Counted from the first letter of the stretch, positions 32,663 through 45,639 are shown. The stretch: DNA of 64,000 bases from Dallia pectoralis (GCA_029465975.1 CM055744.1:372001-436000), one strand, 5' to 3'. Notes: generated from the letters alone by a model not told the origin. Program-made: numbers and translations.

Positions 32663-32967
32663 TTGGTGAATTTAAAACCAAATCTGTTCTTCACACGGTG
32701 GCAACACGTTCTAGAAGCAACGCGCGTCGCATTTGCTCCGTATTTATTGTATGTCTAAATGATACAGTTGTTATAGTCTTTTTCAATTCGGTAATCACAG
32801 TGGGACAGTCTATTAACGGGGATAATCAGACCAGTTTGTTACTTCCAGCACTAAACGGCTGCGAGGGAAATTCATTACAATAAAATACAAATAAATCCTT
32901 TGTTTCGACCGGCTATAGTTTCGCTTAGGCTTGTATTGTGGACGACTGCCGGAAATTAAAGAACATA

Positions 32968-34839
32968 ATGATTCTTTGCGTTCAAGGGTAAGTTCTCATT
33001 ATTTTGTTATGTTTTATGCCATCATTATTATGTTGAAATAAATTGCCTCAAATACCAAGTACTATAGTGTTTATCTTTTCCATAATTAGACCAAAGTATT
33101 TATGCCAATGTGTATATCAAGTGAATAATAATTACAGTGGAAATCGTTTAGGGGAAAAACTTTTTTTCTTTCCGTTTTATGTATTTGTCTTTCGATTAAA
33201 ATTGATCGAATACGGCAGTTTAATTATGCCTACTTTAAAGAAGTATTATTTTTCGGTAAAAGTAGGCCCGTAAAAATAACAATTATACGTATAAGCATGT
33301 AGTCAATACGATTTTGCTTAACTTAAGACTATTTATTGAAGTAATAAATAATTTCAATTCAACATCGCCTACACGCTCTTCTTCATCAATGAAGAGTTCA
33401 TGGTCGTGTTAGAAAAAAAATCTAATTTTTACATACATCTACTTAAAAGGTAGGATTCATAATCATCCCCGTATGTCCGCTTAATTTGAGTGTAAATATC
33501 AGTGAAGCCGTAAATTGTTAATGTAATGAATGTATATTTTGATCTATACAATATTCTCCAAACTTTGTTTGTCTAGCATAAATCTGTCACTTCTGAAAAA
33601 ATTTCTAAACAAAACTACAAATTCACTATGACAAAGAATGTGTAGCTATTTGTAATATTGGAAGCTGATTTATTTAGGCTGGAAAATGTACTTGTGTGTG
33701 TACTGTTGATTAATATCATATTTTAACAGTGTAATGCTCGTTACAGAGCATTTTAATAGACACACCACAGTCAGCTTAATGTGAGAGGTCTTTGTTAGTG
33801 CCTCTGTTGAACGTTGACCTAAGAAGACTAAGCAATAATGTGCAGATTTTAATTATTAAAGCACCACTCCCAAATGATGACTAGATTTGTGCACAGAAAG
33901 GCTTACTAATTGGTTAATGTAATTGAACGTGTTGGAATGCGGTCTCATGCACCCAGCTCTCTCCATGTCCTGTGCTCATTTTGGAAGTCTTTTTTTTTAC
34001 AGGCCCAGACAGCTGCTGTCTGTTGCATCTACAGAAGATACCCTAGAAGCGCTGACAGCGAGCGTCTCCTCTTCTCACTGCCTTCACAGCATCCCTCGAC
34101 AATGGGATCCCACGAAAGACCTCTGCACCATCGCCAAGAACTTCTTCTACCTTGACATCTCAGGTAATGCAAATTCAACGTTCAAACTGTCAACCAGTAC
34201 AACTCTGTGAAACTTGTCACTGGTTCGTGAAATTATGGTTTTCGTCATTACGTATCCATTTCGCCATTTTACTCCAGCTGTAATGCTTAAATCTCAACCA
34301 GAGAATAAGTGGATAACCAGTGACTTCTCTTTCTTTCTACAGGCTGGTATTGGGGGGCAATCACAGCGGGTCAAGCTCATGCAGCCCTCCAAGCGGCCTC
34401 GGAAGGTGCCTTTCTGATCCGAGACAGCAGTCACCCCCTGTATATGCTGACCCTGTCAGTCCGGACAGCCCGCGGTCCCACTAGCATACGCATCCAGTAC
34501 AGTGGAGCGCGGTTTCTGCTCGACTCAAGCTCACCAGCCCGGCCTAGCCTCCTCTCATTCCCTGATGTGCCCAGCCTGGTTCAGTACTATGTGGGACCAG
34601 GTAGGACGGTGGAGCAGGGAAAGGCGGAAGAGACGTGTGGCAGCAAGCCCGAACAGAAGATCTCTCAGGAGAACACCATAGTACTGAAGCTCAGACGGGC
34701 TCTTCACAAGCCCCAGGCATTCCCCTCCCTACAGCACCTTGTACGCCTCACAATCAACCGCAGCACAGACTGCTCAAACCAGCTGCTTCTGCCACGCCCA
34801 CTGGTGCGCTTTCTGCAGGACTACCCCTTTCAGGTATGA
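32968..34839 (+). CDS. CISH: Cytokine-inducible SH2-containing protein (SOCS family)
   Basis: CISH is a feedback inhibitor that binds phosphotyrosines of cytokine receptors through its SH2 domain and targets them through a SOCS box. Three coding exons: 32968-32987 (MILCVQG, the CISH-specific start), 34003-34163 and 34343-34839; total 225 aa against 258 in human. Phases fit and all junctions are GT-AG. The SH2 domain begins WYWGAITAG at residue 62; GAFLIRDSSHP supplies the phosphotyrosine-binding Arg, and FPDVPSLVQYYV closes the domain. The SOCS box (about residues 184-225) is PSLQHLVRLTINRS...LLLPRPLVRFLQDYPFQV. The BC-box Cys of the human protein (SLQHLC) is Val here, and the Cul5-box LPLP is LLLPRP. 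It converges with HEMK1. Three STAT motifs lie upstream. Confidence 0.95.
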
Positions 34840-35986
34840 GGACATTCCGGTTTGATGTGAATTGAATAAAACCGTTCTACTGAACCTTGAGGAGGGACAT
34901 AAGTCGCTGGCTGAACTGAAATGAAGAGTTCCACCAAACGTTGTGGGAAAAAGGTTCCTGGTAGCTGGAAACCAACAAAGGCCTACAGGACCTACCCTTG
35001 GTTATGAGACCACGTTTAAGTAAAAGCCTTTCAGAAAATGCTGCCTGGTTTTGGATTGCTGAGAGGGAAGTGGGTTTCTACGTATCCCACCATAGGAAAT
35101 TCACTGGAAAACCAAAACGGTGCTGTTATGAATTCTGGTGCTGAGGGATACGGCAGCCATTCACCCCACCCTTGTGTGCTGTTGCCACATTCTTTTCCCT
35201 GTTTCTGAGCAGTGAATTTTTCCAGTAAGATGCATTTTCACTGTTATGTCATTTCATTTTTATTTGTCATATTTTTTACCCCCCACTCTGTACATATTCC
35301 CTTTTTTCTATATGTATATTAAAAATGAATATTCAAAATGAATCAAACGTATTCAATTGTCCCGTTATCTTCTGCTTGGACGACAGCTGTAACAAACTTG
35401 ATAGACCTAACTAAGAAAATATTGTGTTGCATGGGCCACATCTGAAGGATCTACGAGGCAGCCATCGAAGGATGGCTGAATTGCATGTGCTTTTGTGCAA
35501 CAGGGGAATCTGAGTCAGCGGGCGAGTCATAGAGAGGAGGGGGATCACTTGATTCGTAGAACTATTGCACACTTCCTGGGAGTTTGAAATTCTAAGAGGG
35601 AGGATTCTAAGTAAAGCCTCTCAGTAATTACCTTCAGCCTACTTCTCTCTCCCTGTATCCCGCTCACTCCCCCTCTATTGCCACACAAACACACATTAGC
35701 AGCCATATTATTAGTGTCCCAGGTAAAAATGTATATACATCATATAGATTTGTGGGGGTTTGCAAACTAATACTCCTCCGTAGATTGGTACGTGTGCGTA
35801 CGTGGCGGGGGGATGGAGGTGTTGAGACTCCCTGGCCAGAGGCCACCGAAACAAGATCCAGATGTCATACGGTCTCTATATGCTGGTCATCGTCTTGATA
35901 TGTGTCGCATTGTCATTTTCAAGGACGCAGAACCGAGGCCTATAAGGGACAAAGACAACATGAATAGCATGTTCATACTTATTGCA
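34840..35986 (+). other. CISH 3' UTR and CISH-HEMK1 convergent spacer
   Basis: The probable CISH polyadenylation signal is ATTAAA at 35318-35323. The rest of the spacer to the HEMK1 stop codon at 35987 shows no coding frame and no obvious repeat. I did not locate a clear HEMK1 poly(A) signal. Confidence 0.4.
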
Positions 35987-38900
35987 TTAATTAGTCAAAT
36001 TTTGTCGTAGGTGGGAGTTATTCGACCGAGACACTGCGGCCTTCAGATATGCAGCCGACCTGCCGGTAAAATCGCAATGCGTCTGCACGTAGCGTAGCCC
36101 ATGATCACCGCCCTCTGCCCACTGCTGAATGAGTGCCGGATGACGAGGGTCAACTTCCAAGTACACACGACTGAGGGAAGAGAAAAAAAAAATAAGGAAG
36201 TGACACTTTATCACACAACAGAGATTTTGTAATGACACGATGACTAGGCAGAATGCTTCTCGGCAAGGGCCACAAAAAAGCCCATCAATATTAATGAATA
36301 TAGTCTATTTCCTGAGAGAAAACCACTCTGAAGCCTTCACACACAGAACCTTACCCGGTATTTGATAGTAGCTTTGGAGCCAGAGTTAGAATGTGTCTTA
36401 TCACCTGCATTCCATCATCACCTCCATCCAAAGCAGCTTGATCCTCAAACCTGAAAATGAACAAGATTGAGAATTTTATTTATAGCACATAATCACTCAT
36501 TTAAATTCAGACTGTGTGTTTGTTTGTAAAGTGTGTCTTTGACCAGTTAGACGGAAATGTGTATCAGTAGTAAGGTGTATTGAGTAGTCAGGGATGTGCA
36601 GACCTATCTGGAGCCAGTGATAGATTTTAAATAAATGGTGATTTGTTTGGCTAGGCCTATTTATTTATGTATTTAATATTTACATATACAGAGTTAATAT
36701 TCTTTTGCACATTTTGTAGTGGTTCAATCTGGAACAAAAATGTGTTTCTGACCCTGACTAACCCAAAGTGACATTGATAATCAAAACAAAATGTATGTAT
36801 TCATTTTTGGTTTAAAGATATATATATTATGTTTAGCACCGTTGACTTAATTGTCCATGTAGCTATATGTAGTTTGGGGTCACTTAAACTTTCTTGTTTT
36901 CAAAAGAAAAGCAAATTATTGCGCATTGAAATAATTTAAAGTTGATCATAAATACATTGTAGAAATGTTTTATGTTGTGAATGACACTTGTAGTTGGAAA
37001 CTGCAATTTTTTTATGGAACATCTACCCAGGCCCATTATCAGCAAACATCAGTCCTGTGTTCAAATTGCACAAAGTATTTGTTATTACGTTTTAATTTTA
37101 AAATGCTAATCGATCATTACAAAACATTTGCAATAATGTTTGCACAATTGAGAACTGCAATAAAATAAATTGTCCTTTAGAGTATCTGGAGCATCTGCCT
37201 TTGTACGTTTGATTACAGGCTCAAACAAAGAACTTTCTTCTGAAACTTTTGAGAAATTAAGGCTATTTACAAGAAAATTTAGATAATGTACGACGACATG
37301 TACTACACTCTTCAGAGAACAGTGCAAATAATATCTAATCAGAACAGAAAGACATGCGTTAGGCTCTGGTGCACAACTGAGCAAGTTGACAAATACATTA
37401 GTGCCTGGTTCGATAAACAAAGGCAAGTCCCCCTTACAGGTCCTCAACTGGCAGCTTGATTAAATAGTCCCCGCAAAACACTACTTTTAAAGCCAACCGT
37501 TAAGAGGTGATTCCAGGATGGCTGCCGTCTAGGCAGTGTTGCAAATAATATCGCAGACTGACTGTTATATTAAAAATATTGGGCAAAATAACACTAGACA
37601 GGGGAAGACTGGAAAGAAGATTCAGGTGGTTGGATCACAAAAAATAACATTTGTGGGACAGACTAAATGAAAAGACCCCAAAGAAGTGAGCTGTCAAGCC
37701 TCTGTTGGAGGCAATGTAATGGTCTGGGGTGCTTTGGTCATGGTACCTCAACTTTGGTGATATCTGTTCTTTGTTAAATGTGTAAGCGAATAAAATGAGT
37801 AAGAGGAGTGACCAGTGAACGAGTACAAATAGTCGAGCTGTGTTTACATTTCTTTGATTTCAAGCATGTAAAGAATAAAAAGACCTCAATAAAACTACTG
37901 ACTAAGACAAATATATTTTTCCATAACACCAAAATTGACCACTACCTGCCCGTTCCAAATTAGTCATGTTTTAAAATTGGATACCTTGCAGATTTCAATC
38001 AGGGGTGAAAAGAGTTGGGCCAGCAACACAAGGACGCTGTTTCGAATCCTAGTTTGATCTGTTGCTGTGCCTTTCATCAAGGCTATTATTGCTTATGGAC
38101 CACTGTGACTACAAAAAGTGATAAAAGATCTGTCTGGAATTAGGCTTGTGAGGATATTATATAGTGGTTGCTTTTGCTGTGTTGCTGCTGCCCTGCAAAA
38201 CAGGTCAAACTCCCGACTGATAGAAGCCAATGAAGTTGCAGTTGACCAGTTGATTACATCGACATGGCAGATGCTTTAACTGATGATGCTAGAACACATT
38301 TAGAATAACCATCTGGAGGCTCATCTTACTGGTGGACTTCAGGATCCAGAAATGCCATATCTGCTGAAAACAGGTATGGAGGATTGCTGACCAAAGCTGA
38401 GACTGGACTGCACATTTTCACAATCATGTCCGCATCTAGAACATGAAACACATTTTTCAAATTAGTCTAAATTGTTAACTTACTATGTAATGAGTCTTTC
38501 TTCAACATCATATCAAAACATCCCTTGTTTCCATTGACCTTACCTCTTATTACATCCATATGGTGAACCTTGAGTTGGCCCTGGAGCCCCAAACTGTAAC
38601 ATTCAGAGATTTGTAAGTTTACAACCACAACACAAAATGTTTCTATTTACGTTTTGATATTTACCCATGTGCGTTTTCCATTGTCAGATCCACAGCATCT
38701 TTGTTTTTATCCAAAGCAATCACTCTGAGCTGAGAAAGTGAAAGAGAGAAACTGAAATATAGGTGTTGTTTGAGTGAAGAGGCTCAACATAATAGAAATG
38801 TAAAAGAGCAAGAAGAGGTCACCTGTGGAAGGCTGTAGAGCAAACTGAGGGAAATAGCACCACTGCCACAGCCCACTTCCAGGCATTGAAAATTGGCCTG

Positions 38901-40954
38901 CTCACTAACTCCAATCCCCTGCAACACTTGGAGATCAGCAAGCACCAGGCCAACCAACTCCTGCCCAAAGAAAAATACAACCATAGTAAGGTCCCTATAC
39001 TGCAAATTCACAAGTCACCGAATGGAAAATACTCAAGAGTGTGTGTGTGTGTGTGTCTGTGTGTACACTCCCACACCTCAGTTTCAGGTCTGGGGATAAA
39101 CACCGGAGGTCTCATCTTCAGGCTCAGATCTCTAAAGTCCCACCCTTCAATCACATACTGCACCGGCATTCTAAACATACAGCACAACCATTACTGACTG
39201 TAACACAGCTCACAATAATCGAGAAACTAGCATGAACTCCAACACATTAGATTGTGTTTCATACCATTTCATTAATTCTGTTCCAGACTTTATTATGAGC
39301 CTGTACTTCCCAATTAAGGTGCCACCAACCTCCTGTGGACACGTGAAGTCTAAAATATAGTATGTACCTGGTAAGGCGTCTGGTACAGAGCTTCCATGTC
39401 TGCTCCATCTGTTTGTGTGTGAGGAATTCAGCTTGTCTGTCATTCCCAAGGCTCTCTAACTAGGAGGAAAGAGTTAGTGTGAGACGGAAGGCAACAATGA
39501 AGGTTAGAGGGTCCATTACTAAACATTTTATGTAGTGTCTGGGACTTTTTTGATGACCCCATTTGACATCACTCTAATTTGTCATGATGAATTTCCTCAT
39601 CCAGAAAGTACTTGCCAGTACCTACCACCTACCTGTGTATTGCAGTCATCACATTTAATATGCGTGTTTAGTTTTATGAATAAATACACGAAGTAACAAT
39701 TAAATAATGTGTCAATAATGTGTATTTTAATATAGTACAGGGAGGCAAAATGCCGTTTCATGAAAGCATTGAGAGGCCAAAGGCCTGTGAGGGGAGAACT
39801 GAGAGACAGCTCTCAGCGAATGATACAGCGGCAGTCTGGAGGGGAATAAAAAGAATTACAAATGACAAATCCCCCCCGGCTACAGATGATCTGCAACTTG
39901 CCAACAACCTGAACAAGTTTTACTGCAGATTCGAAAGACAAAGAAGTAGTCCTATCATCAGCATTCCCCCTTCAGTGGTGTCCAGCCACCAACAACAGAC
40001 CCCGTCCATCAGGGCCCATTAATGGAGACAAGTCCTGGAGCTCAATGCTAAAAAGACAGTAGAGATGACAGTGGACATTAGAAGAAGCCCAGCAGCCCTT
40101 TGGCCCATCAACCTGAGTGGCTCCCCAGTCAACACTGGATGGACTCAAATGATGGCTTTAATCATCTTGGACATTGTCAGTTTGTACTTTTTGAGCTGCC
40201 ACAAGCAGTACAGTTTTCGTGCTTTCTTTTTGAGAGAGGTGATGTTTAGCTCCCACTTGAGGTCCTGGCGATGGTGTTGCCCAGGAAGCAAAAGGACTCC
40301 ACTGTGTTGATAGGGGAGCCCTCCAGGACAATGGGTCGAAGGCCTGCTCTCATCTCCACTGTCTCACAGCGGCATAATCAAAGAACGTTATATTAAAACA
40401 CTGCATATTATATTCTAGCTAGACATGGTCTGTCTTACTCGTATTGTTAGTATCTGTCCTTCAATAAGTGAATCAAAAGAAATTCCTCGTTTGTGAAGAA
40501 CGGGGTTGTATTTACACCGGCCAGTGCTAAAGAAATTTGCACCACTCTGACCCCTGGTAACAATGGTGGAAACTCACTGTTTTAATACCCAGCAAATGTG
40601 CAATGATATATTGGCTAGAGAGACGTGGTTCTGAGACACCTCGCAGCTGGAATTGGCTTGTCCATAACGTGACAGCTTCCTGCACAGTGAGTCTGTAGGC
40701 TGTAGGTAAGGCTGGGATGCATTCAGCCACACCAGGAGACGAATACAGACGCTAAAGACAGGGCAATATAGAGAAAACAGTGTAGTTTATTTTATGACGT
40801 ATTGGTTACCTCAGGTTGTACATCAAGTTGCAATCCACGTGCAACACTATTTAGAGAAGTAATATGGAATTACCTTGTGTCCGATAAACCGGTCTTTCAG
40901 CGGATCCACGCGGTTAGAAAATCCATAGACTGATCTTCGTAATCTGATCAACAT
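35987..40954 (-). CDS. HEMK1: Mitochondrial release factor glutamine methyltransferase
   Basis: The enzyme is a PrmC/HemK-type SAM-dependent methyltransferase that modifies the Gln of the GGQ motif in mitochondrial release factors. Ten exons on the minus strand: 40874-40954, 40578-40751, 39368-39459, 39077-39170, 38823-38960, 38665-38729, 38544-38593, 38330-38435, 36355-36450, 35987-36170. They sum to 1080 bp, 359 aa, with all phases consistent. The start MLIRLRRSVYGFSNRV is Arg-rich without acids, as expected for mitochondrial import. PVFIPRPETE closes exon 4. Motif I is EVGCGSGAISLSLL (Gly around residue 177). The catalytic NPPY is at 249-252 (ALVSNPPYLF). The end contains EVDPRHPALIQQW and CDFTGRSAAYL. 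Exon 1 faces NPRL2 across 966 bp. Intron 8 (1.9 kb) has a Tc1 relic, and the intron after exon 2 contains LINE pieces. Confidence 0.96.
37580..37760 (+). pseudogene. Tc1/mariner transposase fragment in HEMK1 intron
   Basis: The segment contains GGNVMVWGAL, the conserved motif around the second catalytic Asp region of Tc1-like transposases, flanked by stops. It is a short relic. Confidence 0.5.
39740..40370. mobile_element. LINE fragments in HEMK1 intron, sense then antisense
   Basis: Positions 39740-40140 in the plus sense encode RT-linker and RT-end fragments (ANNLNKFYCRFERQ; SGSPVNTGWTQ). From about 40165 to 40370 the same type of sequence appears reversed (gtttgtactttttgagctgc, an antisense piece also seen at 45765). 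The two pieces lie almost back to back. Degenerate L2/Rex1-like copies. Confidence 0.6.
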
Positions 40955-41299
40955 AATAGTCCACTTGTTCCTGACATAAGAATAACACTTACACTCATTT
41001 ATTCATAATGAATTGTGTGTATAAACAATAAATACAGCCAACGTATGCTTACAAAAGAACAACAATTGTAGTAATTCCTTTAGAGTGTTCACATCCGGTC
41101 AGTTTACGTTTTCAGAATAAAGGTGCATTTAATTTATGCGCTTCTAATATTAAGTCAACTCACAACACTAGAATTATCTTAAATTGTCGTATGCTTTCAA
41201 GAAGCAAATTGACTCGTATATATTTGATTTATTCACATATGAGTATTTTAAAAGATGAAATCTAATTTACCAAGCCGACTTCCAACTACTAATTTAAAC

Positions 41300-41500
41300 A
41301 ACGTTTGAACGTACCGACGAGTGACGCCACCGTGCTGCACTAGTAAGTGCTGTTCGTGAAACGTACCCACCAGTGACGTCACCGTGCTGCACTAGTTAAG
41401 TGCTGTTCGTGGACTCATCAATAAACAACGTTGGAACGTACCCACCAGTGACGTCACCGTGCTGCTGTAAGTGCTGTTCGTGAACTCATTCATAACGCCA
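41300..41500. promoter_or_regulatory. HEMK1-NPRL2 divergent promoter region with repeated CRE module
   Basis: Between the two start codons a module reading cgtacc.acgagTGACGYCAccgtgctgc...agtgctgttcgtg is present three times. Its core is TGACGCCA at 41322-41329, then the full palindromic CRE TGACGTCA at 41374-41381 and again at 41459-41466. The CRE is the CREB/ATF site and is common in TATA-less divergent promoters. Spacing between cores is 52 and 85 bp. Confidence 0.65.
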
Positions 41501-41920
41501 GGTTGTTGTTATGATAGCCACAAACATGCTAGCTAGCGTATCACGCATTCGTGTATTGTACCCTGCAATGTATTTTTAATGAAAGTGAAACTGATCGATT
41601 GCGAGAAAAGTTAGAGGAACCCGTGTGTTTGTTCACACATTTGTCAGAGAGCTGGCTACTAGTCAATATATAGCTTATAAAGCCGGCTTTGGAGGACTTG
41701 CTTGAGTGTAGTACTGTAGACTTTAGACAGTCAAAAACACATCCTCTCTGTTAGAACACAACGTTTAGTAGTTCGCTAACAGGGTGATTACTTGGATAAC
41801 ACAAAATTAGTGGATGTGTTCAATTTTTCAAGGAATAGATTTTGAAGCATTGGAATTTGCTCTTACATTATTTACTAGCTAACTTAGCTAGCTACAGTTT
41901 AAAGTGCTGTTTAACGTACA

Positions 41921-44106
41921 ATGGGGATGAGTCGAATAGAGTGCATATTTTTTAGTGAGTTTCACCCCACACTGGGACCAAAGATTACCTACCAGGTACA
42001 GTATTATGTTGTTGAAAAGTTTAGCAATCTTTTTGCATTCACTTTGACTTCCGTCACTTCGTTCTGTAAATCTTTCTTTCCCAGGTACCGGAGGAGTACA
42101 TATCACGGGAGCTTTTTGACACTGTACAAGTTTACATCATTACCAAACCAGAACTGCAGAACAAACTCATCACTGTGTATGTACACTTGAACAGTTACAT
42201 TACGTTATTAATGGACCAGTTTTAACAGCCAGTCTTTTATTTTTATCCACTACATGTTTTCTTTGTTAAGTTGTAGTTGCTGTAATATGTTTAATGTCTC
42301 TTATTTCTTGGATGTAGAACGGCGATGGGGAAAAAGTTAATTGGATGTCCAGTATGCATCGAGCATAAAAAGTACAGCCGCAATGCTCTGCTCTTTAATC
42401 TTGGCCTAGTGTGCGATGCACAGACCAAGACCTGTGCCCTGGAGCCAATTGTGAAGAAGCTCTCTGGGTACCTCACAACGCTAGAGGTCAGAGTGCTAAG
42501 ATGGTTCTGTTTTTTTATATATATTACCATATAGGATATATAGAAGCAAGTGATTCTGTTTGTTCTTGCTTTGCAGCTGGAGAGTGGATTCATATCAAAC
42601 GAGGAGAGCAAACAGAACTTACTACCCATTATGTCAACATTGTTGGAAGAGCTCAATGCTACTGGCGCTTCCACCTTACCCATCGGTAAAAACCTGCAGT
42701 GTGAGATACAATAGCTAAAAGTCTCATTCAAATATCTTACACTGTTCTCCCCTCTTATTCAGACAAGTCCAACACGATCAACCTAAAGCTGATAGAGCAG
42801 CGCAGGGACCCTCTGATTGTTCAGGAGTATGATGTCCCAGTGTTCACCCAATGCAAGGACCATTTCATCAAATCCCAGTGGGATCTTACCACCCAACAGG
42901 TAGACTTCCTAATGTGGCACTCTGACATGCATAGGGTAACATTAATGCATTTGTAGTTTGTCCATGAGAAATGACTTGCAGTAACCCAATGACTGAGAAA
43001 AAGTGTTTCTGAGAAGTTATCCGTCTTCTGGACTTCTATTGTAGATCCTGTCTTACATTGATGGGTTCCGGCATATCCAGAAGATATCGGCAGAAGCGGA
43101 TGTTGAACTTAATCTTGTCCGTATTGCGGTGCAGAATTTGCTGTGAGTACTTAAAAAACTGCCCATATGAGGCAAAAAAGGGGAGATGTCCCTTTGAAAA
43201 CTTGGTATATTTACATTCTAACAGAACCATTTCTTCACAGTTACTATGGTGTCGTAACCCTGGTGTCAATATTTCAGGTAATGAAACCCACAGTAAGAAT
43301 ATTTTGGTTTTCATAGTGTGTGTGGGTTTGCACACCTGACTCCTGTCGATTGACATTGTATTATATCTCTTCAGTACTCCAATGTGTATTGCACAACGCC
43401 TAAAGTCCAGAGTCTGATTGATGACAAGTCCATTCAGGAGGAATGTCTCATCTACGTCACCAAGCAAGGTAACCTGCCTATTTGGGAAGCGGTAGTCTGA
43501 ATTGGTCCCCATGTGTGTTTAAACCTTTTCCCATTTTGTTTTAGGACAGAAGAGAGCCTGTTTAAGGGATGTGTTCCAGCTGTACTGCGGCCTGACCCCT
43601 GGCACCACTGTCCGTGACCTTTGCTCCCGCTACTCACAACAGCTGCAGAGGGTTGATGAGAAGTGAGTTGAAGATCCTTTGCGTCGACTTGTTACTGTGT
43701 GCGTGGCTCTGTGTGGGAGTGTCAAGAACTGTTTGTAGGAGATAACATGCAACGTTTAACAGGAGGCTGATCCAGTATGGGTTGATGAAGGTTATAATTC
43801 GCCGACTCCAAAAGTATCCCGTTAAAGTTATCCGCGATGAGAGGAGCCGCCCGCCGCGCCTTTACACGGGTTGCCACAGTTACGATGAAATCTGCTGCAA
43901 GACCGGTATGTTGGAAGGCGTTTCTGATGTTTGGATGTATTTTTTTATTATAACTGCAATTGTGTATAGCAGGATAGATCATTTGAGAGTATATATTGTG
44001 TTTAGCTACATTAAAAAATATGTTTTTTGTCTTTGCAGGGATGAGCTACAAAGAGCTAGATGAGCGTTTAGAGAATGACCCAAACATAATTGTCTGCTGG
44101 AAGTAA
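41921..44106 (+). CDS. NPRL2: NPRL2, GATOR1 complex subunit
   Basis: NPRL2 is the catalytic GAP subunit of GATOR1 (with DEPDC5 and NPRL3), which switches off RagA/B and mTORC1 at the lysosome when amino acids are scarce. Eleven exons: 41921-41995, 42085-42176, 42318-42486, 42577-42685, 42763-42899, 43045-43142, 43241-43277, 43375-43468, 43545-43662, 43763-43905, 44039-44106. They give 1140 bp, 379 aa, one residue shorter than human. Recognition is strong throughout: [68 protein letters not shown] and the end [10 protein letters not shown]. The arginine finger (human Arg78) is kept as Arg77 in KKYSRN. Head-to-head with HEMK1; same strand as ZMYND10. Confidence 0.98.
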
Positions 44107-44477
44107 AACACTGGCTTACAGCAACCACACTAAAACTTGACTTTATGAAGATGGAACAAGCAAAGCAAGAGCCCTCTCTTAAACAACGACAGACTAACCC
44201 TTACAAGGTCCCATTGTACTGAAACCATGTGTAAAACTGTCCGCTGCCTAGGATAGACAAAATCAAGGCAACCATAGCCAAAGACTAAATAAACTCACTC
44301 CCAATATTGTTCTTGTTGAGTGTAGCCTTACCGTGAAGGCTTCTGAAAATTATCAGTGGATTATGTGGCTCCTGAATCAATCATTGGGTCAGAATTTCAT
44401 TCAGGACAAGAATTCTGAAAGTAAACCATGGGGTATTTATTGATTGTGAAACTGATTGTACACCAACTCTTTGCACT

Positions 44478-44483
44478 AATAAA
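44478..44483 (+). promoter_or_regulatory. NPRL2 polyadenylation signal
   Basis: AATAAA occurs 372 bp after the stop codon, followed by a GT-rich stretch (ttgttgttgag). An alternative AATAAA lies at 44287. Confidence 0.6.
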
Positions 44484-44551
44484 GCTGCAATTGTTGTTGA
44501 GCGACCCCACTGTCTGACTGCTATTGCTTTATTTTTACCCCACTTGGGCTA

Positions 44552-44800
44552 AACTATTCAGAATCAGGTTGATTTGGCAAGTCTGTTTACTCACGCAAGG
44601 AATTTGTTCTGACCACTTGCTGCAACACTTAATATGCACATTAAAGAACGGATACAACCAATAAAACAGAACAAACAATCTGAACAAGAGACCATGCATA
44701 GCAAGAATATGTAAATATAATATGTAAATATATATATATATGGATGCATATTGTGTAAAAAGAGCAATGTCTAGTTTTAAATATACAGTTGCGCAAAAAA
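44552..44800 (-). mobile_element. LINE 3'-end fragment
   Basis: Contains attcagaatcaggttgatttgg and cacgcaaggaatttgttctg, the antisense LINE 3' end also seen at 13770 and 21430. Confidence 0.6.
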
Positions 44801-44897
44801 TAAATCCCAATAGTGCACATGGTGGGTAATCAATGAGAATGTTAGGGGGGCAGGCTATGGGCACCTAGTGCTGGGGGCATATTCATACATTTATGCC

Positions 44898-45471
44898 GGG
44901 TACCCACCAAATGTGGCACACATTTTTTTAATACCTAATTTTTCCTGTGTGCATTTTCTGTTTTCAATGCATGTGCACTTTGCAAGGCACAAGCAACATG
45001 GATGACAAACTTATTTTCGCTGTTCCCAAGTGCCCTGCTATTTTTTAAGCAAAGCTCTGATTGCTATCAGCAACAATTATCTTCCTGAAGGTTGGTCTAG
45101 TTATTCACGCACCAATATATAGGTTACCTGTTTTTTATGCACAAATTAGTACATTTTGGAGGTTTACATTTAATGGACAGTCTAATAAGAGTAATCGAGG
45201 GGTACACATTGTGGTTATTTATTTTTTAAATATTTGATGTATAATATCTAATTCTTCATTAAGAAGCCATTGAGGAGTCTACAAAAAAATACTTAAATAT
45301 ATTAGACTTCCGGTGGCATCCTTTACGTTCATGTGCGGTAAGAACTATTGCAAGAGTTGAAAATATTGAAGTTATGCGGCATTCCCACGGCATTATTTCG
45401 AACTGCTCCATTGACAATGAATGACTTCCGGCGTAACACAATGCGTAGGTCTGCACATTTGGTGGGAACCC
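44898..45471. mobile_element. DNA transposon remnant with GGGT-CCCACCAAATGTG inverted ends
   Basis: The left GGGTACCCACCAAATGTG (44899-44916) pairs with the right cacatttggtgggaaccc (45454-45471). Internally, near 44999, a frame starts MDDKLIFAVPKCPAIF, which recalls the N-terminus of the MADF/Myb-like protein of PIF/Harbinger-type elements. No target duplication is identified. Confidence 0.45.
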
Positions 45472-45639
45472 AGAGTGACTGCTGTGGGAAAGAAGCTCTT
45501 CTTGTGGCAAGAGGTTTTGGTCTTGATGGACCTCAGCCGACTGCAAGAGGGGAGAGTTCTGAGTTATCTGTTTCCAGGTAGTAGGCGGCTGCCTCAATCT
45601 TTGCTACCTGCCTTGTGACATGGTTGTTTTTTCAGGGAC

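Noticed and set aside
32617..32883. 88-codon open frame upstream of CISH
   Set aside because: It overlaps the promoter with STAT motifs, has no recognisable domain and ends before CISH exon 1. Possible upstream frame at most.
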